Assembly (NCBI RefSeq): GCF_009908195.1 | Contig: NZ_JAAAHS010000036.1 | Location: forward strand, 1 to 32,032 | Reading direction: 5' to 3' | Length of the DNA stretch: 32,032 bases | Source: Streptomyces boluensis | GTDB lineage: Bacteria; Actinomycetota; Actinomycetes; Streptomycetales; Streptomycetaceae | In this document: piece after piece, positions 7,279-14,024 of the stretch | Position numbering within the stretch: the first letter of the stretch is position 1 | Layout: every line of letters starts with the position of its first letter | Translations under genes and position numbers: made by a program | Notes under the pieces: model-generated | The model's input: only the letters and a program-made list of their open reading frames with translations | Database searches by the model: none | What the model was told of the DNA's origin: nothing

Positions 7279-7845
7279 TCCGGCCGCCCCAAGACCCACG
7301 GAGCCGTGGTGAGGGTGGCGATCGTGGCCGCCGCGACCAGCGAGCCTGCGCATCCAGCAGCCGTCTGGTCGCACCGTACGATCGCCGAGGAGGTCACACG
7401 GACCGCGTTCGCCTCGATCTCTGCCTCTCAAGTCGGCCGGATCCTGGCCGGCTTGGACCGCAAGGCGCACCGGGTGCACTGGCTCACCCGCCGTGACACT
7501 CCCGGCTTCTGGGACCGGGTCGCGGACGTGTGCGGCCTCTATCGCGATCCGCCCCCGGGCTCGGTGGTGCTGTCGATCGGCGAGAAGACCGCGATCGCCG
7601 CCCGCTCCCGGCGCCATCCGGGCAGCCCCGCCAGGGCGGGCGAACCTGCCCGGCAGGAGTTCGAATACCGTCGGCACGACACCGCCTCACTGGTCGCGGC
7701 TCTGAACGTGCGCACCGGAGAAGTCCTCACCGAGACCACCACCCGCAACGACGCGGCCACCTTCACCGGCTTCCTGGACCAGCTGGACGTGTCCATCGCC
7801 GCAGGCCAGGACGTTCATGCCGCCCTGGCCTGCGCAAGCACTAGT
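7279..7845 (+). pseudogene. IS630-family transposase relic
   Basis: The frame matches the helix-turn-helix and first part of the DDE domain of IS630 transposases: SGRPKTHG, ISASQVGRILAGLD, WDRVADVCGLYRDPPPGSVV, RRHPGSPARAGEPARQEFEYRR, RNDAATFTGFLDQLD. In VVLSIGEKT the expected catalytic aspartate (normally SIDEKT) is glycine. The second catalytic block (VMDNxSxH) is missing, because the frame departs from the family after about 7830. The N-terminal end is also lost. Confidence 0.8.
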
Positions 7846-8193
7846 GGCGCACCCGGCCTGAACCACTCAACAGGGCCGCCCGGGACGCCGATTCAGCAGA
7901 AACCGGCTGCCCCTGGACGGCTTCGTGCTGCCCGCGGCCGAGGCGCGCTCAACGCGAGACGACAAGAGAAAGGCGCCTCTGGCCTGCAGGTTTAGTCGCT
8001 CCGCCAGGCAGCAGGACATCTTCAGCAGCCGTTCCCGACAAGGTAGTTGGCATGACCGAGGTCGCATTGGATCGATCTCAAGATTCGATATCTGCTTGGG
8101 TCGACAGCCCGATTGGCGGTCCAAAGCCGTTGCGGAAGTGCCCGCTTGGGGGTCTAGTGGTGCGGTACCCCGAAGTTGGACTAGACAACAACT
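7846..8193. other. Non-coding stretch between IS relic and tRNA terminator
   Basis: No convincing gene is visible on either strand. Open frames here lack ribosome-binding sites and family features. The sequence is somewhat less GC-rich around 8040-8130. The motif CTAGACAACAA at 8181-8191 recurs at 21821-21831, each copy starting 45 bp from its att repeat. Confidence 0.5.
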
Positions 8194-8220
8194 AAGCCCC
8201 AGGCCGCTGGCCTGGGGCTT
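8194..8220 (-). terminator. Original terminator of the tRNA-Gly gene
   Basis: AAGCCCCAGGCC and GGCCTGGGGCTT form a perfect 12-bp stem around a GCT loop, with flanking A/T on both sides. It lies six bases beyond the CCA end of the displaced tRNA 3' half, so before integration it would have terminated tRNA-Gly on the minus strand. Confidence 0.8.
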
Positions 8221-8225
8221 TTGTA

Positions 8226-8269
8226 TGGAGCGGGTGACGGGAATCGAACCCGCGCTCTGAGCTTGGGAA
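8226..8269 (-). repeat. Left att site (displaced 3' half of tRNA-Gly)
   Basis: These 44 bases are identical to 21866-21909 and run from the CCA end through the T arm and variable loop into the anticodon loop of tRNA-Gly. The match stops at 8270. There is no 5' half here, so this is not a working tRNA gene but the chromosomal end displaced when the element inserted. Confidence 0.92.
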
Positions 8270-8417
8270 TCGCGGGGTGACCTTGGCGGATTGTGGCCCT
8301 GACCTGCTGCTATGGCGTCACTGGCAGTGTCTTCGGTCTTTTCTGTTTCCCTGCTGTTCCCCGGGGCTCCCCGACCGGGCGGGCACGTATCGGGCACGCC
8401 ACTGCCTGGGAACGAAG

Positions 8418-8446
8418 GCCGGGAGCCCCCATCGGGGACCCCCGGC
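8418..8446 (-). terminator. Hairpin downstream of the small peptide gene
   Basis: GCCGGG (8418-8423) pairs with CCCGGC (8441-8446), and CCCC (8427-8430) pairs with GGGG (8434-8437) inside. It lies about 30 bases past the stop of the minus-strand 20-codon frame and has no strong T tract. Confidence 0.45.
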
Positions 8447-8475
8447 GTGCTCGTCACACCTTCTTCTCCGGCACG

Positions 8476-8538
8476 CTACGACCTCTCACGAACAATCATG
8501 AAGATGATCGCGATCAGAAGCAGCGACATCGGTTCCAT
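8476..8538 (-). CDS. Candidate 20-residue hydrophobic peptide
   Basis: The minus-strand frame encodes MEPMSLLLIAIIFMIVRERS and ends in TAG at 8476-8478. The core of about 13 apolar residues followed by RER looks like a very small membrane peptide of the kind seen in type I toxins or small regulatory peptides. A GGGAG ribosome-binding site (8552-8548 on the minus strand) lies nine bases from the ATG and is inside a 9-bp stem that would hide it. A hairpin follows the stop. The combination of spaced Shine-Dalgarno, hydrophobic product and flanking structures argues for a real gene, but its length means chance cannot be excluded. It lies between the left att site and the first GntR gene, both on the same strand. 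Confidence 0.4.
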   Translation of the reverse strand: MEPMSLLLIAIIFMIVRERS

Positions 8539-8544
8539 CTGTTA

Positions 8545-8592
8545 GGTCTCCCTCGACTCATGCCCCTAAAGGGCGGTGGTTGAAGGGAGACC
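8545..8592 (-). promoter_or_regulatory. 5' leader hairpin enclosing the ribosome-binding site of the small peptide gene
   Basis: On the plus strand GGTCTCCCT (8545-8553) and AGGGAGACC (8584-8592) are perfect inverted repeats 30 bases apart, and a smaller GCCC/GGGC hairpin lies between them. In the minus-strand transcript the 3' arm contains GGGAG, the ribosome-binding site of the 20-codon frame starting at 8538. The fold would mask translation initiation. Confidence 0.5.
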
Positions 8593-8783
8593 GTCACTTG
8601 GCGCTTCGAGCGGTTCCATCCTGCCCGAACGCCCCGCGTGGCAGCCTGAGTTTGCGAAGGGTTGTCTCAAATCCGTTCCGCCCCCTCGCTGGCTCGCCCT
8701 GCAGCGCCGTGCTCGGCGCCAGGGTCTTACGGTGCCAAGGAGGCGGTGACGCTTTACGAGGTGACGGGGCCAGGGGCCGACTG

Positions 8784-9539
8784 TTAACGAGTGACCGGAA
8801 CCTCGTAGACGATCTCGCACAATGTGGCGGGCACGACGATGTCCGCCGTCTCCACGGGGCGGCTTTGGTCGCTGTAGTACGTACGTCGGATGTGCGTGAC
8901 TAGGGCGGCCTTCTGGATTCCGAGGAGCGATGCCTCCTCGGCGCTCGCCTGCCGCGGTTCGGGCTGTTCCACGGCGTGGCTGATCGTGATGCCGATCTCG
9001 GCCATGCGATTCACGACGCCCGCCCCAGCGTGGGGGCCTCCCTCAGGAAGGACGATGAGGGTGCCGGCGGTGAGGTCGTACGGCTCCCAACTCGTCGACA
9101 ACTGCACCGGTTTGCCGTCGGCGAGGAACTCGTACTGAGTGCGGACGCACAGATCGCCCACGCCGATGCCGAGACGGGCCGCGATGCCCGCCGGCGCCGG
9201 AACCTTCGCCTCGGTCCGGCTCTCCCAATCCCCCTGCCTGCCCACGGCCGACATGTCAGCGCGGAACGGGGACCCACTGCGCTGTTCCCGCGCCGACGAG
9301 CGCACCATGCGTACGCGCTCGCGAGGTTCAGCGACGTACGTACCGGAACCCGCACGACCCTCCAACACGCCCTGAGAGATCAGTAGTTCCTGCGCTCGGC
9401 GCACCACGTTCTCGCCGACACCGCATTCCTGAGCGATCTGGGCACGGGAAGGGAGCCGATCTCCGGGCGTCCACTCGCGCTCCGCGATGCGCTGCCGGAG
9501 GACGTCGGCGATGCGGAGGTACGGAGGCTGCTCAGGCAT
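8784..9539 (-). CDS. GntR/HutC-family repressor (left-end regulator)
   Basis: The 251-residue protein has an N-terminal GntR winged helix (YLRIADVLRQRIAEREWTPG, then a DRLPSRAQIAQECGV turn and GVLEGRAGSGTYV wing; residues 7-70). A C-terminal UTRA ligand-binding domain follows (RTQYEFLADGKPVQLSTSW, YEVPV ending). Relatives control transfer genes on Streptomyces plasmids and AICEs or sense small metabolites; the ligand is unknown. The ATG at 9539 has only a weak ribosome-binding site and is eight bases from a tandem pair of palindromes (9547-9581), so it is probably autoregulated and also represses the divergent small genes starting at 9619. It is distinct from the two other GntR proteins on the element. 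Confidence 0.88.
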   Translation of the reverse strand: MPEQPPYLRIADVLRQRIAEREWTPGDRLPSRAQIAQECGVGENVVRRAQELLISQGVLEGRAGSGTYVAEPRERVRMVRSSAREQRSGSPFRADMSAVGRQGDWESRTEAKVPAPAGIAARLGIGVGDLCVRTQYEFLADGKPVQLSTSWEPYDLTAGTLIVLPEGGPHAGAGVVNRMAEIGITISHAVEQPEPRQASAEEASLLGIQKAALVTHIRRTYYSDQSRPVETADIVVPATLCEIVYEVPVTR

Positions 9540-9546
9540 ATGGAAA

Positions 9547-9591
9547 ATCTAGTCCACTAGCTCTAATCTAGTTAACTAGCTTTACGTAAAG
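9547..9591. promoter_or_regulatory. Tandem operator of the left GntR regulator
   Basis: ATCTAGTCCACTAGCT (9547-9562) and ATCTAGTTAACTAGCT (9566-9581) are near-identical palindromic units 19 bp apart (14 of 16 bases match). A perfect palindrome CTTTACGTAAAG follows at 9580-9591. They lie in the divergent gap between the GntR gene (start 9539) and the gene starting at 9619. Spacing near two helical turns suggests cooperative dimers. Confidence 0.75.
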
Positions 9592-9618
9592 TGATCATCT
9601 GGCGACGGAGGTTCCCCT

Positions 9619-9897
9619 GTGCCCGTTTCGGAGACGAGCGCCGAGGACATCGCCGCCCGGTTATCAGCCCTCGGCCTCACGACGCGCACCGAACAGCACG
9701 CCCGACACACATCGATCGAAGCGGAGGTCCCGGAACCCCTCCCCGCCGAGACATGGCGGGAGGTCTTGGAAGTGGTGGCAGAGGCCGACCAATTCGGGCT
9801 CGTCGCCAGCAAGTTGAACGGCCGCACCTTATGGGCCGCCATACGCAGAGCGGTCCCCGCGACGGGCGATGTCCGGGGACCTGGCCATCAGCGATAG
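9619..9897 (+). CDS. Small hypothetical protein (left module, gene 1)
   Basis: GTG 9619 follows GGAGG with seven bases between and gives 92 residues. The first part is acidic (MPVSETSAEDIAARLSALGL), and a Trp-containing helix (AETWREVLEVVAEADQFGLV) is followed by a short basic end. No cysteine motif, membrane segment or known domain is visible. It is the first gene on the right side of the tandem operator and so probably belongs to the GntR regulon. Function unknown. Confidence 0.65.
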   Translation: MPVSETSAEDIAARLSALGLTTRTEQHARHTSIEAEVPEPLPAETWREVLEVVAEADQFGLVASKLNGRTLWAAIRRAVPATGDVRGPGHQR

Positions 9898-9909
9898 GAG
9901 CTGATCAGC

Positions 9910-10140
9910 GTGTTCAACCGTATCTGCCGCGCCATCGCGCGCACCAGCAATCGATACCGCCCGAAGGGGAGGAGCGGCCGAGGCTTAACACCCACCCAGT
10001 CGGCGGTCGTTCACTTCGAGCACACCCCTTGGCCGGCGTTCCTCATGGGGCCTCACCAAGACCACACGTACGGCCTCGTCGGCGAGGAGCGTACGAGGCA
10101 GCTCGCCCGCACCTGGTCCATGTCGGGGGAGGCCCACTGA
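9910..10140 (+). CDS. Small hypothetical protein (left module, gene 2)
   Basis: GTG 9910 has AGGAG nine bases upstream. The 76-residue product is basic at its N-terminus (FNRICRAIARTSNRYRPKGR) and has a His/aromatic-rich middle (FEHTPWPAFLMGPHQDHTYG). No family is recognised. Its stop overlaps the ATG of the next gene (ATGA), so the two are probably translationally coupled. Confidence 0.65.
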   Translation: MFNRICRAIARTSNRYRPKGRSGRGLTPTQSAVVHFEHTPWPAFLMGPHQDHTYGLVGEERTRQLARTWSMSGEAH

Positions 10141-10325
10141 TGGCGTCCAACCAGACCGTCCCGGACCACTACCAGTCGAGCTCATGCCGGATCGGCACCC
10201 ACCGCGAGTGCGCACAGTCCTCGCCCGTCTCGGCACCGATTGGCGTTCCCGTTGTGTACGAGGCGTGCGCCTGCTCCTGCCACCTGGCGGCTGACCAAGC
10301 GGCACCGCGGGAGGTGTCCCGGTGA
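10140..10325 (+). CDS. Small cysteine/histidine-rich protein (left module, gene 3)
   Basis: This 61-residue protein starts at an ATG overlapping the previous stop. It has Cys16 and Cys24 in SCRIGTHREC, and a YEACACSCH cluster near the end, a spacing that could bind zinc. No named family is recognised. Its stop overlaps the next GTG (GTGA). In context it is part of a coupled chain leading to the second GntR regulator. Confidence 0.65.
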   Translation: MASNQTVPDHYQSSSCRIGTHRECAQSSPVSAPIGVPVVYEACACSCHLAADQAAPREVSR

Positions 10326-10546
10326 AAGGTTGGGCACCCGGCGGCGCAGCAGTCGCCAACGTCGAGATCACGTCGATCAATGTGCAGCGCGGCGACGTCA
10401 TCCAGATCGGTGGTCAGCCGTGCCGCGTGGCCGACCTCTTCCAACTACCCGGTGGGGCCAAGCGGCTTCGCTTCGAGTCGGGCGAACTGCTGACCATGCA
10501 CACCCGAACCCGCCTCATCGCCCTACGGATGTTGAGGAAGTGGTGA
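10322..10546 (+). CDS. Small beta-rich protein (left module, gene 4)
   Basis: The GTG start overlaps the previous stop and gives 74 residues. The sequence VEITSINVQRGDVIQIGGQP followed by CRVADLFQLPGG and KRLRFESGELL looks like a compact beta-barrel of the KOW/EF-P-N-terminal type; this is a resemblance in pattern only. It ends in a basic helix. The TGA overlaps the GTG of the GntR gene at 10543. Confidence 0.6.
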   Translation: MKGWAPGGAAVANVEITSINVQRGDVIQIGGQPCRVADLFQLPGGAKRLRFESGELLTMHTRTRLIALRMLRKW

Positions 10547-11283
10547 TTCAATCTGTGGCTTCCCGCCGGCACGCCATCGCCGACGACCTGAGGAACCAGA
10601 TCACGACAGGTCGAATCCAGCCCGGTGAACGACTGCCCTCAGAGTCGGAACTTGCCTCCCGCTACAGGGTCAGCACGCCGACGCTCCGGAACGCCCTCGC
10701 GGTCCTCCAAGCCGAAGGGCTTGTCGAGAAGATCCACGGCAAAGGGAACTACGTTCGCCACAAACTCAGCAGAGTCACGTACGTCGGCGGTGGCCCCATG
10801 ACAGAAGCCTGGATCGGGGCGGCGGAAGCTCTACGCGTCACTATCACCACCAACTTCAAGGCCCGAGGCGACCTGGCGGCCTTGCTGGGGGTCTCGGCAA
10901 GAAGCCCGCTGACCGAATTCGTGTGCCTCAGTTACGAGGGGAAGCGGCCGCACAGCCTGGCCCGCATCTATGTCCCACTCGACCTGGCGTCGGCCGGCGG
11001 GACCCATGAGGCGCCCTGGAGTGGGCGGGTGGAGGCACGGCTGGCAGAGCTTCGCCCGCCAATGTTCGACATCCGGGAGACGGTCAGCGCCCGCCTCCCG
11101 ACACCCGAGGAAGCCTCGACCCTTCGGATCAGCTCAGCCCTGGCCGTTCTCGCGATCACACGTGTTGCGGCAGACGCCGCGGGCCGTGTGGTCGAAGCAG
11201 CACTCCTGGTACTTCCGGGCGACCGCGCCGACGCTCTGTTCACCACGCACCACACGACCGAAGTGAGGGGGACGGAAGAATGA
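10543..11283 (+). CDS. GntR/HutC-family regulator (second on element)
   Basis: The 246-residue protein starts at GTG 10543, after a GAGGAAG ribosome-binding site. It has a clear GntR winged helix (RRHAIADDLRNQITTGRIQP, LPSESELASRYRVSTPTLRN, EGLVEKIHGKGNYV) and a UTRA-type effector domain (TEFVCLSYEGKRPHSLARIY, ITRVAADAAGRVVEAALLVL). Being at the end of a coupled chain of small genes suggests that it regulates that cluster or is co-regulated with it. The frame is open upstream to 10240, but that part is antisense-like and has no start signal. Its operator is not identifiable. Confidence 0.85.
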   Translation: MIQSVASRRHAIADDLRNQITTGRIQPGERLPSESELASRYRVSTPTLRNALAVLQAEGLVEKIHGKGNYVRHKLSRVTYVGGGPMTEAWIGAAEALRVTITTNFKARGDLAALLGVSARSPLTEFVCLSYEGKRPHSLARIYVPLDLASAGGTHEAPWSGRVEARLAELRPPMFDIRETVSARLPTPEEASTLRISSALAVLAITRVAADAAGRVVEAALLVLPGDRADALFTTHHTTEVRGTEE

Positions 11284-11630
11284 CCGCCCACAACGAACTG
11301 CGACTCCTCCCGTGGTCGGGTCCGGACGACAAGCCCTGCTTCCTGAGCACCGACGACAGCGGCGGCCACCTGTCCCGCTTGGCTGACGACACCGAAGCGG
11401 GACAGCTCGGCATGGCTGCCGAACTCCTGGAGCACGCGTGGGAAGTGATCGGCGACGAGGAGACAGATCTGGAGGAGCTGCGCCTCCTGGCAACGGATCT
11501 GACTGAGTCCCTGCACGACGCACTCCGCGTCGCGACGAGCCGTGGTCACCGTCTACCGAAACCTTCTCTCTCCGCGTGCGAAGGAGGCGATGAGGGCGGC
11601 CCGCAGTTGCCAACGGCCATCTTCGGCTAG
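11280..11630 (+). CDS. Small acidic hypothetical protein
   Basis: The ATG overlaps the GntR stop (ATGA) and gives 116 residues. The protein is acidic, with a helical region rich in Glu/Leu (AAELLEHAWEVIGDEETDLE, ELRLLATDLTESLHDAL). No catalytic or metal-binding motif is visible. It is the last gene of the left module and is followed by a strong hairpin at 11653-11687. Function unknown. Confidence 0.6.
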   Translation: MTAHNELRLLPWSGPDDKPCFLSTDDSGGHLSRLADDTEAGQLGMAAELLEHAWEVIGDEETDLEELRLLATDLTESLHDALRVATSRGHRLPKPSLSACEGGDEGGPQLPTAIFG

Positions 11631-11652
11631 CAGCAACGCGATTCCCGAGAGA

Positions 11653-11687
11653 CAGTGGAGCCCCAGACTAAGTCTGAGGCTCCACTG
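11653..11687 (+). terminator. Terminator-like hairpin after the left module
   Basis: CAGTGGAGCC (11653-11662) pairs perfectly with GGCTCCACTG (11678-11687), and CAGAC/GTCTG pairs inside. It lies 22 bases past the last left-module stop and probably insulates it from the cargo gene. Confidence 0.7.
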
Positions 11688-11972
11688 CTTGGGGCCATGG
11701 CCAATCCCGTCAGGGACTCCTTCCCGCGACCTTCTGATCCGTAGATCTATGTCATCGCTGAGCGCCCTTCCACGGCCCGAGGACGGCCCGGGAGGGCGCT
11801 CGGCATGCGCGGGGCGGCCCGCGGCGGTTGCACGGCTCTTGAAGCGGTGCCCGGCACCACAGCTTCGCGCGACGTAGCCGACGGGTAACGCCCCGGGAGA
11901 AAAGCATCGCACGGCTCGTAGGACGGATATAAGCTCAAGATTAGCAACCGTCGCATGAGAGGGGCTATGGCA
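11688..11972. other. Intergenic region before the OLD gene
   Basis: No gene is seen. GAGCGCCCT (11760-11768) and AGGGCGCTC (11793-11801) form a perfect 9-bp inverted repeat with further pairing inside. GC content falls after about 11900, and a TATAAG hexamer at 11928-11933 could be a -10 box, but no good -35 is visible. Confidence 0.4.
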
Positions 11973-13673
11973 ATGCAACTTTCGGGTCTGTCGGTGAAGA
12001 ATTACCGATCCATTAAACAGACGCCGCGTCTCAATTTCGGGGATTTGGGAGTTCTGGTAGGACCCAACAATGAGGGAAAGTCCAATATCCTTCGAGCGGC
12101 CGTGATGGGTATGCGGCTGCTCCGCCGATACGGCATGATGGGGTCCGCTAGAACCAGTAATCCAGGCATACGTCTTTCGATCAGGCAGCATTATGACTGG
12201 TTCGAGGACTATCCAAAAGACCTTCAGGAGAAGACTCCGAACGGAAGCACGATTATTGATTTTTGGTTTGAGCTAGATGATGCCGAAAAGGCCCTCTTTA
12301 GGAGCCAGATTGGAGTTAGCCTTAAAACGGAACTTCCAATCCGCCTCACAGTGAACAAGTATGCGGATTTCACCGTCCGCAAGCAAGGGCCGGGCAAGGA
12401 AACGCTGAACCGGAAATCTGGGCAAGTTGCAAGCTTTGTTGGCCGCCGCCTTCATATCGAATATGTCGGCTCGGTAAGAACTGCAGCTGATGCCACAGAG
12501 ATGATCCGTGAGATGCTGCGTGACCGCATTACGGAAGCTCTCGATGCCGAACAGTATGAGAGTCTGGTCAGGCAACTTTCGGTCGCAGTGACTGACGCTT
12601 TGAAGCCGCTAGCAATCGAGTTGGGTGAGACGCTGAGAGATTTTATCCCCGACATTTCTGACGTTCGGATCCAAATGACGGAAGGCGACATTCTTGATGG
12701 GTTAATCGATGAGACCAGGGTGCTTATCGATGATGGTGCTGAAACTGACCTGAGGCACAAGGGTGACGGTGTTCAAAGCTTGGCGGCCTTGGCTATAGCG
12801 AGGAAAGCCGCCAACAGTGGACGGCGTTCGTTGATCTTGGCAATTGAGGAGCCTGAGGCGCATCTGCATCCGAGCGCCGTGCACAGGGTCCGCCAGGTGG
12901 TGAACGAAATCGCGTCGAAGCAGCAGGTGATCTACACGACCCACAGCCCGCTTCTGGTGGACAGGTTCAAGCTATCCAATAATGTCATCGTGCGCGGCAG
13001 TAAGGCTGCACCAGCGAAAACTCTGAATGAACTCCGGGATGTTCTGGGGGTGCGAACTTCAGACAATCTTTCGCAAGCTAACCTCGTGCTGATTGTGGAA
13101 GGGCTCACGGATCGCGATTCCGTTGAGGCGGTGATAGCCAGTAAGAGCCCAAAGCTTAGTGCGCTCATTGCCAGCGGCGGACTTGCCTTGGATTATCTGA
13201 AAGGGGCCACCAACTTGCTGCCCAAGCTGGACGGATTGCGTCAGCAGCTTTGCCAGTATCACGTTCTTTTGGATCACGACGACTCTGGGTTGATGGCCGG
13301 AAGTAAAGCGCGCGATGCCGGTTTGCTCTCATCTAAGGAGGCGACCTACACCATAGTGTCCTCCATGAAGGAATCTGAATTCGAGGACACTCTGGACGTG
13401 GAACTGTATAAGAGTGAAATCTCGAAAACGTTTGGAATTTCCTTGAACGTGCCGGAATTCAAGCGGGAGAAGAGTAAATGGAGTGGTCGGATGGCTGCCG
13501 CTTTTCGGTCGCAGGGGAAGGTGTATGACGTCAATGTGGGTACACAGGTGAAGATCCTCGTGTCGAAACTTGTGGTTGCGAATCCTGGCGCTGCTTTGCA
13601 TCCTAGGCGCTCAAGCAGCATCGATGCGCTTTGCGCGCAGCTCGAGACTCGGATTGACGAGATGGAATTCTGA
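11973..13673 (+). CDS. OLD-family ATPase/TOPRIM nuclease (probable phage-defence cargo)
   Basis: The 566-residue protein joins an SMC/ABC-type ATPase to a TOPRIM nuclease. Visible motifs are NYRSI (10-14), Walker A GPNNEGKS (30-37), an ABC-signature-like HKGDGVQSLAALAI (262-275), Walker B LILAIEEPEAHLHP (287-300) and a switch histidine in YTTHSP (321-326). The TOPRIM glutamate is in LVLIVEGLTDRDS (371-383) and the acidic pair in LLDHDDSG (432-439), then KESEFEDTLD. This matches overcoming-lysogenization-defect proteins. No UvrD-like helicase (as in Gabija) or reverse transcriptase adjoins it, so it looks like a solitary class 1 OLD. ATG 11973 is chosen because GAGAGGGG is eight bases upstream; ATGs at 11955 and 11967 fit less well. 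The gene is clearly poorer in GC than its neighbours and has one TTA codon (12702-12704, residue 244). Confidence 0.88.
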   Translation: MQLSGLSVKNYRSIKQTPRLNFGDLGVLVGPNNEGKSNILRAAVMGMRLLRRYGMMGSARTSNPGIRLSIRQHYDWFEDYPKDLQEKTPNGSTIIDFWFELDDAEKALFRSQIGVSLKTELPIRLTVNKYADFTVRKQGPGKETLNRKSGQVASFVGRRLHIEYVGSVRTAADATEMIREMLRDRITEALDAEQYESLVRQLSVAVTDALKPLAIELGETLRDFIPDISDVRIQMTEGDILDGLIDETRVLIDDGAETDLRHKGDGVQSLAALAIARKAANSGRRSLILAIEEPEAHLHPSAVHRVRQVVNEIASKQQVIYTTHSPLLVDRFKLSNNVIVRGSKAAPAKTLNELRDVLGVRTSDNLSQANLVLIVEGLTDRDSVEAVIASKSPKLSALIASGGLALDYLKGATNLLPKLDGLRQQLCQYHVLLDHDDSGLMAGSKARDAGLLSSKEATYTIVSSMKESEFEDTLDVELYKSEISKTFGISLNVPEFKREKSKWSGRMAAAFRSQGKVYDVNVGTQVKILVSKLVVANPGAALHPRRSSSIDALCAQLETRIDEMEF

Positions 13674-13712
13674 GTAAATGAGTGCGGATTGCGGCATTCA
13701 AGGTCGGTGGAG

Positions 13713-13858
13713 CGGCTTTGGGCTGGAGCTGCTTTGGGGTGAGTGATCTTGGCCCCGTAAGCTTCCGGCGAGTCGGGCAGTCTGTGGACCTGCCCGTTAA
13801 AGCACGACGTTGGGGCCAAGATCTTCGAGGCTCGCCCCAAAGTGGCTGCCTAAAGCCG
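13713..13858. repeat. Large multi-stem imperfect palindrome after the OLD gene
   Basis: Four nested stems are visible. CGGCTTT (13713-13719) pairs with AAAGCCG (13852-13858). CTTTGGGGTGAG (13732-13743) pairs with CTCGCCCCAAAG (13831-13842), with one G-U. GATCTTGGCCCC (13745-13756) pairs perfectly with GGGGCCAAGATC (13812-13823). CGGGCAG (13774-13780) pairs with CTGCCCG (13790-13796) around a nine-base loop. No frame in it looks coding. It could be a structured RNA, an elaborate terminator, or a DNA site such as an origin or transfer locus. Confidence 0.75.
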
Positions 13859-14024
13859 TGGAGCCGACCGCCCCAGCCACAGCGGGTTTTCTCTGACCTT
13901 CGCCCGCGGGCACGCGAGCGCGTCGCCGGGCGCGGCAAGCCGGGGCGGAGACAGGAGGCAGGCCGCGCCGCACAGGCGGCGCGCGCCCGCGCCGTGCGCG
14001 GGCCTTGATGAAGTAGGGGAAGTT
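13859..14024. other. GC-rich non-coding stretch before the NUDIX gene
   Basis: No gene is supported. Composition returns sharply to very high GC, with several short GC-only inverted repeats around 13950-14002 that could end the minus-strand NUDIX transcript. Confidence 0.4.

Noticed and set aside
7078..7995. A 305-codon intact transposase
   Set aside because: Only part matches IS630. The first catalytic Asp is Gly and the second catalytic block is absent.
8226..8269. A second tRNA-Gly gene
   Set aside because: Only the 3' half is present; the acceptor 5' strand, D arm and 5' anticodon stem are missing.
11973..14024. Retron, Gabija or PARIS system
   Set aside because: No reverse transcriptase, UvrD-like helicase or separate TOPRIM partner is encoded beside the OLD gene. 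ATPase and TOPRIM are in one chain.
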